Source: Haliea alexandrii (GTDB lineage: Bacteria; Pseudomonadota; Gammaproteobacteria; Pseudomonadales; Halieaceae). Taken from it: a stretch of DNA of 64,000 bases. The DNA lies in contig NZ_RFLW01000001.1 of the NCBI RefSeq assembly GCF_003719295.1, forward strand, positions 310,001 through 374,000, read 5' to 3'. A program made the translations under genes and the position numbers. Position 1 is the stretch's first letter. Each line of letters begins with the position of its first letter. A model generated the notes under the pieces. The model ran no database searches and had not been told where the DNA came from. It was given only the letters and a program-made list of their open reading frames with translations. Shown here piece after piece: positions 43,402 through 52,071 of the stretch.

Positions 43402-44574
43402 TTAGCCTTTCTTGTGGTTGTACACATCAATGGGCTGCACCATATCACCCATATTGTTGCCAAACGCGTTGCGCTGATACGTGATCACCGCCGCCATCTC
43501 CACATCGTTGATCTGCCCACCGAAGGCCTGCATCGCAGAACCCGGCACGCCGTTGATACCAATTTCCAGATGACCACTGACGTCACCCATGGCGACTGCG
43601 CTGCCGGCGATTGCGGTACCTACACCACCCTCACCGTTGGCACCGTGACAGGCCAGGCAGTTGCGCTCGTACACCGCTTTGCCACGGGTCATCAGCTCGT
43701 CCATCGTGAACGTTTGCGCCATCAGGTCGCGGATTTCAGCTGCCTCGACCTTTTTGGTTTCCAGCCAGCCGGCATACTCTTCCTTGCTGACCACATTCAC
43801 GACCACCGGCATGAAGCCGTGGTCCTTGCCGCACAGCTCGGCACACTGGCCACGATAAATGCCCTCTGTGCTCGCCTTGGTCCAGGTTTCGTTGATAAAG
43901 CCGGGAATAGCATCCTTCTTTACTGCCAGCTCGGGCACCCACCAGGAGTGGATAACGTCATTCGCCGTCACAAGGAAGCGCACCTTGGTATCGACCGGAA
44001 TCACCAGCGGCTCATCAACTTCAAGCAGGTAGTGCTCGCCCTTGTCAGCCGTGTTGTAGATTTCGCCCTGCGGGGTACGCAGGTTGCTGAAGAACGAGAC
44101 GTTCTCGCCATTTTCATCGAGATATTCGTACTTCCACTTCCACTGGTAACCGGTGATGAGGACGTCCATTTCGGCATCGTCAAAATCATAGATTTCCAGC
44201 AGCGTGGACGTAGCAGGCACCGCCATGCCAATCAGAATAAGAAAGGGGACAACCGTCCAGGCAATTTCCACCTTGGTGCTCTCGTGGAACGTGGATGGTG
44301 TAACGCCACGCGACTTACGGTGGTAGTAGATGGAATAGAACATGACCCCGAAGACCAATGCGCCGATGATGACGCAGATCCAGAAGATCAGCATGTGCAG
44401 GTCGTAAATGCTCTGGCCGATTTCGGTGGCGCCGGGTGCCATATTCACCTGGTTTACCTTGTCACCCGCAGCTGCGGCACCGGCACTCGCCAGGCCAAGC
44501 AGCATGAGCACAGGACCAAGCGCCAGCTCACGCAGTCTGTTCGCTTTCAACAACATTTCCCGTGTCTCCCTCAT
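43402..44574 (-). CDS. ctaC: Cytochrome c oxidase subunit II with fused cytochrome c domain
   Basis: 390 residues: signal/anchor, two spans, CuA cupredoxin domain and a C-terminal cytochrome c domain (caa3-like). Seen, numbered from ATG 44574: CuA ligands His209, Cys244, Cys248, His252 and Met255 in CAELCGKDHGFM; haem site CLACH at 306-310. The cytochrome domain lets it accept electrons directly from quinol:cytochrome c chain carriers. ATG 44556 is an equally good start. First gene of the operon; the upstream leader is about 190 nt. Confidence 0.94.
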   Translation of the reverse strand: MRETREMLLKANRLRELALGPVLMLLGLASAGAAAAGDKVNQVNMAPGATEIGQSIYDLHMLIFWICVIIGALVFGVMFYSIYYHRKSRGVTPSTFHESTKVEIAWTVVPFLILIGMAVPATSTLLEIYDFDDAEMDVLITGYQWKWKYEYLDENGENVSFFSNLRTPQGEIYNTADKGEHYLLEVDEPLVIPVDTKVRFLVTANDVIHSWWVPELAVKKDAIPGFINETWTKASTEGIYRGQCAELCGKDHGFMPVVVNVVSKEEYAGWLETKKVEAAEIRDLMAQTFTMDELMTRGKAVYERNCLACHGANGEGGVGTAIAGSAVAMGDVSGHLEIGINGVPGSAMQAFGGQINDVEMAAVITYQRNAFGNNMGDMVQPIDVYNHKKG

Positions 44575-44876
44575 TTTCACAATCTCTCCCCCGGCCGGTG
44601 GAGCACACCTTTCTTCCTGCAGACACGCCGTGCAGCGTGCTTTCCAAGCGACCACGGGCACATTGCGCCAGGGGGCCGCAGCCCTTCATCATGGGAAGGG
44701 AGGAATGGGGTAGATGCTTGTTCCAGCCAATTTTCAAGCCCCTGCGACCAAGTGCCGCATCTCGAGCCGCGCCGATTATAGCGAAACTCTTGAGCAAAAA
44801 ATACTAAGATGCTGATTTTGTGAGGGTTTGCCGACTGCCCGTGAAGACGGCGTCGGGAGCCGCCAGAGCGCTAGAT
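44575..44876. promoter_or_regulatory. Divergent control region cox operon / MATE exporter
   Basis: Gene-free 302 bp. A perfect TATAAT on the minus strand (44780-44775) is the likely cox operon -10, without a good -35, giving a leader of about 190 nt before ctaC. The leader has no obvious terminator or small gene. AT-rich DNA at 44785-44820 may hold the exporter promoter. Confidence 0.45.
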
Positions 44877-46202
44877 ATGGGTGCCGCAACATCGCTTGAC
44901 CACAAAATATGGCAAATCGCCTGGCCGGCAATTCTGTCCAACATTTCCATTCCCCTGCTCGGGTTGGTCGATGCGGGCATACTGGGGCATCTGGACGATA
45001 CGCGTTATCTGGGTGCCGTCGCCATCGGCAGCGCGCTGCTCTCCTTCCTTTACTGGGGTTTCAGCTTCCTGCGCATGGGCACAACCGGGCGTGTTGCGCG
45101 CGCGCTGGGCGCCGGCAGTGAGGCGCGTGCCAGCCTGGAACTGTACCGCGCCGGTGTGCTCGCCCTGGCGCTGGCGGGGCTGGTCTGGCTGCTCCACCCG
45201 CTCTGGTTGCAAGCGGGGCTGGCACTCATGGCGCCGGACGCCACACTGCTGCCCCTGGCGGACAGCTATGCGCGCATCCGTATCATCAGTGCGCCGGCGG
45301 TGCTGGTGACCTATGCCATCATCGGCTGGTTCATCGGCCACGGCGATACCCGCTGGCCCATGTGGGTACTGATCGTCACCAATCTGGCCAATATCGCACT
45401 GGATGTGCTGCTTGTGGTGGGCCTGGGCTGGGCCAGCGATGGTGCCGCGCTGGCCACCGTGCTCGCCGAGTACGGCGGGCTTGGCCTCGCCCTGTTCGCC
45501 GTGCGCCAACGCCTGGCACCGCTGGCGGCACCGAGCCGGAGGGAGCTGCTGAACCTGCGCGCCTATTCTGCCCTGATGCGCAGCAACAGCCATCTCTTCG
45601 TGCGCACCATCACCTTGCTCGCCGCCTTTGCCTTTTTTACCAGCATGGGTGAGAAACTGGGCACGGCCACACTGGCCGCAAACGCGCTGCTGATGCAACT
45701 GCTGTTACTCACCGCTTATGCCCTCGATGGCTTCGCCTATGCCGCGGAGAGCCTGGCGGGTAATCGCGCAGGTGCCAACGACTCGGGGGGGTTCTACCGG
45801 GTTGTGCGCCGCTGCGGCCTGTGGTGTGCCGCCTCTGCAGTGGCCCTTAGCATCGCGTTTCTAATCCTGCAGCTACCCCTGTTCCGGCTGCTGACCAGCC
45901 TGCCTGACGTGCTGCTGGTGCTGGACCAGCACCGACTGTGGCTGGTGCTGCTGCCACTGGTGGCGGCGCCTACCTACCTGCTGGACGGCGTGTTTATCGG
46001 CACCGGCGAAACACGGCCCATGATGCGCACCATGCTGGCCAGTGCACTGCTCGTTTACCTGCCTGTCTGGTATGTCACCCAACCCTGGGGCAACCACGGC
46101 CTGTGGCTGGCATTTACCCTGTTCAACACAGCGCGTGGACTGACCCTGTATTACAGTTACCGACGTTTGTCGGAATGCGGCGGCTGGTTTCAGGCACGAT
46201 AA
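44877..46202 (+). CDS. MATE family efflux transporter (DinF-like)
   Basis: Twelve-span cation-coupled multidrug/toxin exporter, 441 residues. Seen: KIWQIAWPAILSNISIPLLGLVD at the start (DinF hallmark), GTTGRVARALGAG near 68, PAVLVTYAIIGWFIGHGDTRWPM near 140, and EKLGTATLAANALLMQ in TM8. ATG 44877 gives the usual DinF length; GTG codons at 44820 and 44841 would add about 20 residues. Faces away from the cox operon; substrate unknown. Confidence 0.87.
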   Translation: MGAATSLDHKIWQIAWPAILSNISIPLLGLVDAGILGHLDDTRYLGAVAIGSALLSFLYWGFSFLRMGTTGRVARALGAGSEARASLELYRAGVLALALAGLVWLLHPLWLQAGLALMAPDATLLPLADSYARIRIISAPAVLVTYAIIGWFIGHGDTRWPMWVLIVTNLANIALDVLLVVGLGWASDGAALATVLAEYGGLGLALFAVRQRLAPLAAPSRRELLNLRAYSALMRSNSHLFVRTITLLAAFAFFTSMGEKLGTATLAANALLMQLLLLTAYALDGFAYAAESLAGNRAGANDSGGFYRVVRRCGLWCAASAVALSIAFLILQLPLFRLLTSLPDVLLVLDQHRLWLVLLPLVAAPTYLLDGVFIGTGETRPMMRTMLASALLVYLPVWYVTQPWGNHGLWLAFTLFNTARGLTLYYSYRRLSECGGWFQAR

Positions 46203-46252
46203 TGCTGGCGCACTTCTCGCTGAAACGTCCAGGCTGTAGAGAACACGGAGGG

Positions 46253-46277
46253 GTGTGCTAATCTCCGCGGCACACCG
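46253..46277. promoter_or_regulatory. Inverted repeat upstream of the P450 gene
   Basis: GGTGTGC-N11-GCACACC, perfect 7-bp arms. The spacer begins TAATCT, a possible -10, and the repeat ends 24 bp before the P450 ATG. Candidate operator; alternatively a hairpin ending the exporter transcript, but no T run follows. Confidence 0.4.
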
Positions 46278-46301
46278 TTGCACCCGCTGTGAGCCTACAC
46301 C

Positions 46302-47531
46302 ATGAATAGCTGCCCTTTCTCCGACCGCCTGCTGCACCTCGACAACTTCTCGCAGGGCACGCCCAGAGAAGCCATTGCTGCCCTGCGCAGCGAACAGCGC
46401 GTTGCCTGGCAAGCAGACGAACACGCCACGGGTGGGCACTGGCTGGTACTGCACAAGGCGGATATCGACACCGTGCTGCGCGACCCGGGTACATTTTCCA
46501 GCAGTTTCGGTCCACTGCTGGAGGATTTCCCCGAGGAACTGCTGGCCATGCAGCGCCAGGCGATGACCTTCCTCGACCCGCCCGAACACCGCTCTCGCCG
46601 CGCACTGGTCGACTACGCTTTTCGGCCTGGCATGCTGGAGGCACGCCGCGAGATGATGCAGGCGAAAGTCACCGCCATCATCGACAACATCATAGAGCGC
46701 GGGGAATGTGAGTTCGTCAGCGAGGTGGCCATGCACCTGCCAATACACGTCATGTTCACTCTGCTTGGCGTGCCCGAGGAGGACTACGCGTATCTGGTAC
46801 CCACCATCAACACGGTGACCCTCGCCAACGACCCGGACTACGCGGGCAGTCGCGAGGAGGGCTGGGCGGCGTCGGCACAGATGGTGGCCTGGGCGGCAGC
46901 CTTTGCCGCCAAAAGACGCGAACAGCCCGGGAATGATATGACCGCCGAACTGCTCGCGGCGGAAATCGACGGACGCCGCCTGAGCAATGAAGAATACGGG
47001 GTCATTTTTCAGGGGCTCATGATTGGCGGCACCGAGACCACACGCAACACGTTGTCGTGGCTGATTCGTGAGCTCATCCGTCACCCGGAGCAATTGGCGT
47101 TGCTGCGTGCAGACCCGGCGCTGATACCGGCGGCCGTCGAGGAAATATTGCGCTATCGCAATACCGTGGTGTACACCCGGCGCACCGCGATGCGCGATGT
47201 GGAGTTAGCGGGACAACACATTGCACAAGGCAGCAAGGTCGTCTGCCTGCTGGCAGCTGTCAACCGTGACCCGGCCTGCTTCGACCACCCGGATACATTT
47301 GACATCACGCGTGATCCAGCGCAGACGCGCCGCGCCATGCGCACATTCGGCTTCGGCGTGCATGTCTGCCCGGGACAGCATCAGGCGAGAATGAACCTGG
47401 AAATGATGATGCAGGAAATCCTCTCGCGCATGGATGACCTGAGGCTATTGGGGGAACCCACCCACTTCCGCTCCAATTTCATGGACGGCTTCAAGCGCAT
47501 GCCGCTGGGTTTCAGCAAACGGACACATTAG
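46302..47531 (+). CDS. Cytochrome P450 monooxygenase
   Basis: Soluble bacterial class I P450, 409 residues, needing ferredoxin and ferredoxin reductase supplied from elsewhere. Seen: C-helix FLDPPEHRSRRALV near 88, I-helix oxygen-activation motif GGTETTRN near 245, ExxR in EEILR near 282, and the haem thiolate loop FGFGVHVCPGQHQAR near 348 (Cys354 or close by). The usual Leu of HxCxGxxLAR is Gln-Ala, a small deviation. The substrate is unknown; relatives in this clade hydroxylate steroids, terpenes or fatty chains. Confidence 0.92.
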   Translation: MNSCPFSDRLLHLDNFSQGTPREAIAALRSEQRVAWQADEHATGGHWLVLHKADIDTVLRDPGTFSSSFGPLLEDFPEELLAMQRQAMTFLDPPEHRSRRALVDYAFRPGMLEARREMMQAKVTAIIDNIIERGECEFVSEVAMHLPIHVMFTLLGVPEEDYAYLVPTINTVTLANDPDYAGSREEGWAASAQMVAWAAAFAAKRREQPGNDMTAELLAAEIDGRRLSNEEYGVIFQGLMIGGTETTRNTLSWLIRELIRHPEQLALLRADPALIPAAVEEILRYRNTVVYTRRTAMRDVELAGQHIAQGSKVVCLLAAVNRDPACFDHPDTFDITRDPAQTRRAMRTFGFGVHVCPGQHQARMNLEMMMQEILSRMDDLRLLGEPTHFRSNFMDGFKRMPLGFSKRTH

Positions 47532-47585
47532 AGCTCCGCCGCAGCGGACGCCCCGGCGGCGCAAGCCCAGCCCTGTACGCCGCGA

Positions 47586-48596
47586 TCACCGGTAACTGGT
47601 AAAGCCGAAGGCGGCACGATAGCCAAATAGCGCCTGGCTGCCGCCGGTGTGCAGAAAGACCACATCATCATCCGGCTGATAGCGACCGCACCGCACCAGG
47701 TCGATCAGTCCGGCCATGCCCTTGCCGGTATAAACCGGGTCGAGCAGGATACCTTCGAGTTCAGCGAGCAATGTTATGGCTTCGAGTGTCCCTGCCGTGG
47801 GGACGCCATATCCTTCGCCCACGTAGCCGCAATTTACCTGTACCTGCTCTGCCGTGACGATCTCACCCAAGCCCATCAGCGCCGTGGTCTGATTGGCCAG
47901 CGCCAGCACGTTGCGATGCTGGACCGCGTCCGGCGCCCGCACTCCAATGCCAAGCACGGGAATTCCGCTGTTTGTAGCGACCATGCCAGCTACCAGCCCT
48001 GCCTGTGTGCCGGCACTGCCCGTGCCATGCACCAGCTCACGTATCATTAACCCGCGCTCATTGGCCTGCACCAGCAACTCCAGAGCGGCATTGGCGTAGC
48101 CAAGGGCTCCTGTTGCATTGGAACCACCGCCTGGAATCACATAAGGCCGGGCTCCCTCTGCCTGCAGGCGTTGTGACTCGGCGGCCATCGCGGCATTCAT
48201 GTCAGTGCCGCCCGGGTACAGAGTAAGGTGCGCACCGAACAGCTCGTTCAGCAGGACGTTACCGTTGTAGTTGTAGTCGGGATCTTCGCTGGCGGTGCGA
48301 TCCTCCAGCAGAATGTGGCAGGCCAGCCCCTGCCGGGCGGCAATCGCCGCGGTCTGGCGCGCATGGTTGGACTGGGTGGCACCCTGGGTAATCACGCTAT
48401 CCGCACCCTGCGCCTGCGCATCCGCCAGCAGGAACTCCAGTTTGCGCGTCTTGTTGCCTCCGCCGGCCAGCCCGGTGCAATCATCACGTTTGATCCAGAG
48501 ACGGGGACCACCAAGGTGAGCACTCAAGCGCTCCAGCGGCTCCAGCGGTGTGGGTAGGTGGGCAAAATGCAGTCGCGGAAAGCGGGACAAATGCAT
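47586..48596 (-). CDS. D-cysteine desulfhydrase/ACC-deaminase-like PLP enzyme
   Basis: 336-residue fold-type II PLP enzyme. Seen: [42 protein letters not shown], split here as substrate and PLP-lysine region near residue 40 (Lys in GGGNKTRK), [13 protein letters not shown] near 75, and TGSAGTQAG near 190. The family splits D-cysteine to pyruvate, sulfide and ammonia (DcyD) or deaminates ACC; D-cysteine desulfhydrase is the more probable. ATG 48596 was chosen as the family N-terminus. Convergent with the P450 gene and divergent from the TonB-dependent receptor. Confidence 0.85.
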   Translation of the reverse strand: MHLSRFPRLHFAHLPTPLEPLERLSAHLGGPRLWIKRDDCTGLAGGGNKTRKLEFLLADAQAQGADSVITQGATQSNHARQTAAIAARQGLACHILLEDRTASEDPDYNYNGNVLLNELFGAHLTLYPGGTDMNAAMAAESQRLQAEGARPYVIPGGGSNATGALGYANAALELLVQANERGLMIRELVHGTGSAGTQAGLVAGMVATNSGIPVLGIGVRAPDAVQHRNVLALANQTTALMGLGEIVTAEQVQVNCGYVGEGYGVPTAGTLEAITLLAELEGILLDPVYTGKGMAGLIDLVRCGRYQPDDDVVFLHTGGSQALFGYRAAFGFTSYR

Positions 48597-48761
48597 AGCT
48601 AGGGGTCCAGTAGGTAAACGTATCGACGATCTTAAACGGGCTCGTGCACCAGCGCCAATGAACTCCGGTACTGTCCGGTACACCACGCTGTCCACCACGG
48701 CACAATATCCGCCCCCCGGCGCTGCTGCACACCACGGAGTGGGTCAAATTGTGCTGCGGTC

Positions 48762-48770
48762 TGCTATTAT
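48762..48770 (+). promoter_or_regulatory. Extended -10 promoter of the TonB-dependent receptor
   Basis: TGC-TATTAT, an extended -10 with no good -35. Upstream, CCGGTAC is repeated directly with a 3-bp gap and ACCACG occurs three times (48650-48740), possibly regulator sites. No Fur box was recognised. Confidence 0.4.
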
Positions 48771-48823
48771 TCGCGGCAGCAGATCGCAACGATCCCCTTT
48801 CTCCATATAAGAAGGTACGCCCA

Positions 48824-51118
48824 ATGCTACAAACCGCATTCAAACCCCGCCTGACATTTGCCGCACTGCTCGTGCTTTCAGTCAACGCCGCCGCCCAGGG
48901 TACCGGCATGCTGGAGGAAGTGGTGGTTACCGCGCAGAAGCGCACCGAGAGCCTCACCGATGTACCCATTTCCATTGCCGTCATGAGCAGCGAAGCGCTG
49001 CAGAAAACCGGTGTGCGCCAGGTGCGTGAGCTGGCTGAGTTCATCCCCAACATGAGCATCTCCGGCGGCAACGACAGCGCGACCGCTGTGCGCATCCGCG
49101 GCGTGGGTGCAAACACGCGCAATATCGGTTTCGATACGCGGGCCGGCGTCTACGTGGACGGCGTGTACATGGGGCAATCGCCGGCACAGAACATCGAGAT
49201 TCTCGACCTCGAACGCGTGGAAGTGGCGCGCGGCCCGCAGGGCACACTGTTCGGCAAGAACACGGTGGCGGGCGCCATCAGCATGGTCACCAAGAAGCCG
49301 ACTCAGGAGCAGGAGCTTCTGGTCACCGGGGAAATGGGCAACTACGACTCCTACCGCGTTTCCGCCATCGCCAACCTGCCGCTGGGCGAAAATGCGGCGG
49401 CGCGATTCTCGGTAGTTGATCACCATCGCGATGGCTTCATTACCAACGTCACTACTGGCACGCAGCACAACGAGCGCGACGGCACTGCAGTGCGCGGCCA
49501 GTTTGCCTTTGGTGGCGAAAACTACGATGTCAACATCGCCGGCGACTATCTGGAGTCGGACCGCGTGTCCTCATGGGGTGTGGCCATTTCCGATTGGTCA
49601 GGCAGCGTGCCCAACACCGTGTCGCCCAACGATTTCCGCATCGACAACAACATCGACAACTCGGAAGAGCGGGAGATCTGGGGGGTATCGGCCACGGTCA
49701 ACGTCGACCTCGGCAGCGACTACCGCCTGACCTCCATTACCGCCTACCGGGATACCTGGGTTGATCGCGGTCAGGATACCGACCACTCCTTCCTCAACCT
49801 GCTGCGGGTGGAATACCCGGATGCCTACGAGCAGACCACCCAGGAATTCCAGATTTTCTCGCCCGACAGTGGCCGCCTGAAGTACGTTGCCGGGCTGTAC
49901 ATTTACGACGAACAGGCCAGTTCTTCGCGCCGCGCCATTATCGGCGACGAGATCGGCATCGTGTTCGAGGGCCTGGCACCGCCACTGGCGCCTTTCGGCG
50001 CACAGTTTGACGGCGCGGGCGTGGGCACCTTCGCCGATGTAGACACACGCAGCTATGCGGTGTACGTGAACGGTACTTACGACCTCACCGAGCATCTGAC
50101 ACTCGGCTTCGGCGCGCGCTACACCGAAGAGACTCGCGAGGTGGATTTTGACCTGATCGGCGACATCGTCGACCTCGGCTTCCTGCAGGTTCCCGGCGCT
50201 GCGATCTTCGGCGTTGCGGTCGGCCCCGTGGTGGGCGACCAGACCGTCGCCAACTTTCAGGACGAAAACGACTACGACGACTTCTCGCCGATGCTCAGCC
50301 TGAGCTATGCCCTCGGCGATGACAGCAACATCTACCTGAAGTATTCCGAGGCCTTCAAGAGCGGCGGCTACAACGTGGACTTCGTGACCACCAGCGCCCT
50401 CACCGACGGGATTGATTTCGATCAGGAAACCGTCGAGGCCTGGGAAATCGGCCTCAAGGGCACCGCCATGGAAAACCGCCTGCGCTACAACCTGGTGGCA
50501 TTCCAGATGGATTTCGAGGACTACCAGTTGAACCAGTTCGTGCAGCTGGACAACAACACCTCCGCCATCACTATCCGCAATGCCGCGGAAGTGCGCTCGC
50601 GGGGTGTGGAAGCCGAGCTCACCTACTTCCCCGGCAACAGCCTGATGCTGCAGGGTGCGCTGGGCTACAACGACGCCGAGTTCGAATCCTTCCCCGGTGG
50701 TTCAAGCGTACGCAACCCGGCCGGCATCGGTGCCGACCTGGCGGGCAACAAGCTACCTGACGCGCCGGAGCTGACCGCGGCCTTCGCCATCCAGCATAAC
50801 CTGGCGCTGCCCGACCTGGGTGCCGAGTTCGTTACCCGCGTGGACTGGACCTACACCGACAGCTTCTATGCCACCGAGGACAACGTGTCCTTCGCGCGCC
50901 CGGGCAGCAGTCTGGAGTGGGGTGAAATCGACAGTTACTCGTTGCTCAATGGCCGCATCGGTATTGAGGCGGACACCTGGTCCGTGTTCCTGTGGGGCCG
51001 CAACATCCTGGACGAAGGCTACGAGGAAACCTGGACGTCTGACTTCCTGGGCACCGTCGGCCGCTTCCCCGGCGACCCACGCACCGTCGGTGTTGAGGTC
51101 TCCTACCGCTTCCTCTAA
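48824..51118 (+). CDS. TonB-dependent outer-membrane receptor
   Basis: 764-residue energised importer. Signal peptide (FAALLVLSVNAAAQ), TonB-box/plug start EEVVVTAQKRTESLTDVPIS, plug domain with RGVGANTRNIGFDTRAGVYVDGVYMG split around residue 95, then a 22-strand-type barrel ending in aromatic YRFL. The style (VVVTAQKR..DVPISI, PGxIFGKN-like LFGKNTVAGAI) is of the large sphingomonad/marine family that imports diverse substrates, not a specific siderophore class. GAAGG precedes ATG 48824. A hairpin terminator follows. Confidence 0.93.
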   Translation: MLQTAFKPRLTFAALLVLSVNAAAQGTGMLEEVVVTAQKRTESLTDVPISIAVMSSEALQKTGVRQVRELAEFIPNMSISGGNDSATAVRIRGVGANTRNIGFDTRAGVYVDGVYMGQSPAQNIEILDLERVEVARGPQGTLFGKNTVAGAISMVTKKPTQEQELLVTGEMGNYDSYRVSAIANLPLGENAAARFSVVDHHRDGFITNVTTGTQHNERDGTAVRGQFAFGGENYDVNIAGDYLESDRVSSWGVAISDWSGSVPNTVSPNDFRIDNNIDNSEEREIWGVSATVNVDLGSDYRLTSITAYRDTWVDRGQDTDHSFLNLLRVEYPDAYEQTTQEFQIFSPDSGRLKYVAGLYIYDEQASSSRRAIIGDEIGIVFEGLAPPLAPFGAQFDGAGVGTFADVDTRSYAVYVNGTYDLTEHLTLGFGARYTEETREVDFDLIGDIVDLGFLQVPGAAIFGVAVGPVVGDQTVANFQDENDYDDFSPMLSLSYALGDDSNIYLKYSEAFKSGGYNVDFVTTSALTDGIDFDQETVEAWEIGLKGTAMENRLRYNLVAFQMDFEDYQLNQFVQLDNNTSAITIRNAAEVRSRGVEAELTYFPGNSLMLQGALGYNDAEFESFPGGSSVRNPAGIGADLAGNKLPDAPELTAAFAIQHNLALPDLGAEFVTRVDWTYTDSFYATEDNVSFARPGSSLEWGEIDSYSLLNGRIGIEADTWSVFLWGRNILDEGYEETWTSDFLGTVGRFPGDPRTVGVEVSYRFL

Positions 51119-51126
51119 ACCTTCGC

Positions 51127-51149
51127 GGGCAGGCTCACTCCTGCCCTTT
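51127..51149 (+). terminator. Terminator of the TonB-dependent receptor gene
   Basis: Stem GGGCAGG/CCTGCCC, 6-nt loop, then TTTGT. It overlaps the last codons of the convergent YheV-like gene, so it is encoded inside that gene's 3' end. Confidence 0.55.
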
Positions 51150-51395
51150 GTCACTGCCTGACGGGTCGAGAATCCGCACGACCGCCGCCTGCGTTTCCAC
51201 ACGCCGCGCGGCGGGGCGGCTCACCCGGGTGGGCGGCTCGACGGGGCCGCCTTCTTTGGGGCGCGGATCGCTGAACCCACAGGCGACGCATTCCCTCAAG
51301 TCACTCTCACGGTCCACGACTATCGTGTCCATGGCGCTGCAGCGCGGGCAGACCGCGCCCGCAATAAAGCGCCTGTTCTGGGCTGGTGTCGACAT
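51135..51395 (-). CDS. YheV-like zinc-ribbon protein
   Basis: 86-residue protein with two CxxC pairs: VCPRCSAMD near 16 and ECVACGFSD near 36, after RRFIAGAVCP, the YheV family pattern. A low-complexity C-terminal tail (PPTRVSRPAARR) follows. Probably binds one zinc. Function unknown. ATG 51395; the frame is open far upstream but overlaps the carbonic anhydrase gene. Confidence 0.82.
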   Translation of the reverse strand: MSTPAQNRRFIAGAVCPRCSAMDTIVVDRESDLRECVACGFSDPRPKEGGPVEPPTRVSRPAARRVETQAAVVRILDPSGSDKGQE

Positions 51396-51473
51396 ACGAG
51401 TTTCCGGGCCAGCATCGGCTGGCGGGCTGTTGAGACAGCCGCTATTGTAGCAGGATCGAACAAGGAGCTTATT

Positions 51474-52031
51474 ATGCCTCACAACACCACAACCAGCCTG
51501 CGCAGCTTCGGCGGCCACACCCCCAGTCTCGGGCAGCGTGTACTGATAGACCCCAGCGCCGTGGTCTTGGGAGACGTTGAGCTGGGCGATGATGTTTCCG
51601 TCTGGCCACAGGCGGTGATCCGGGGCGACATGCACCGCATTCGCATTGGCGCGCGCACCAGTGTGCAAGACGGCAGCGTGTTGCACATCACCCACGCCGG
51701 TCCCTACAACCCGGATGGCTGGCCGCTGCTGATCGGCGCTGATGTCACGATCGGCCACAATGCCACCCTGCATGGCTGCACCATCGGCGACCGGGTGCTG
51801 GTGGGTATGGGCGCGACGGTGATGGACGGCGCGGTGGTGGAGAGCGAGGTCGTGATCGGCGCGTGCGCGCTGGTCACACCCGGCAAAACGCTGCGCAGCG
51901 GCTACCTGTACGCGGGCAGCCCCGCGCGCGAGATGCGCGCACTGAATGACAAGGAGCTCGACTACTTCCGCTACAGCGCGGCCAACTATGTGCGCCTCAA
52001 GGACCAGCACCTGGCCGAGCTCGCGCGCTGA
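51474..52031 (+). CDS. Gamma-carbonic-anhydrase-family protein (YrdA-like)
   Basis: 185-residue left-handed parallel beta-helix trimer with bound metal. Seen: hexapeptide repeats (GDVELGDDVSVWPQAVI, IGARTSVQDGSVLHI), His ligands in LHITHAG and IGHNATLHG, and VLVGMGATVMDGA. SD AAGGAGCTTATT before ATG 51474. Many such proteins have weak or no carbonic anhydrase activity; the YrdA gene adjoins aroE in other gammaproteobacteria, matching the location here (tail-to-tail with aroE). Confidence 0.92.
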   Translation: MPHNTTTSLRSFGGHTPSLGQRVLIDPSAVVLGDVELGDDVSVWPQAVIRGDMHRIRIGARTSVQDGSVLHITHAGPYNPDGWPLLIGADVTIGHNATLHGCTIGDRVLVGMGATVMDGAVVESEVVIGACALVTPGKTLRSGYLYAGSPAREMRALNDKELDYFRYSAANYVRLKDQHLAELAR

Positions 52032-52071
52032 TTCCCGGCGCCGGGCAAAAAGACGGGCCGCCCGCAATGCC

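Noticed and set aside
43414-44781. 455-codon open frame antisense to ctaC
   Set aside because: Same reasoning; ctaC motifs on the opposite strand are intact.
47532-47585. Possible terminator between the P450 and D-cysteine desulfhydrase genes (CCGCCG...CGGCGG)
   Set aside because: Only 6 bp with a 12-nt loop and no T run on either strand.
50681-50700. tRNA T-arm-like GTTCGAATCC
   Set aside because: Lies in the middle of the TonB-dependent receptor barrel in frame; no acceptor or anticodon arms around it.
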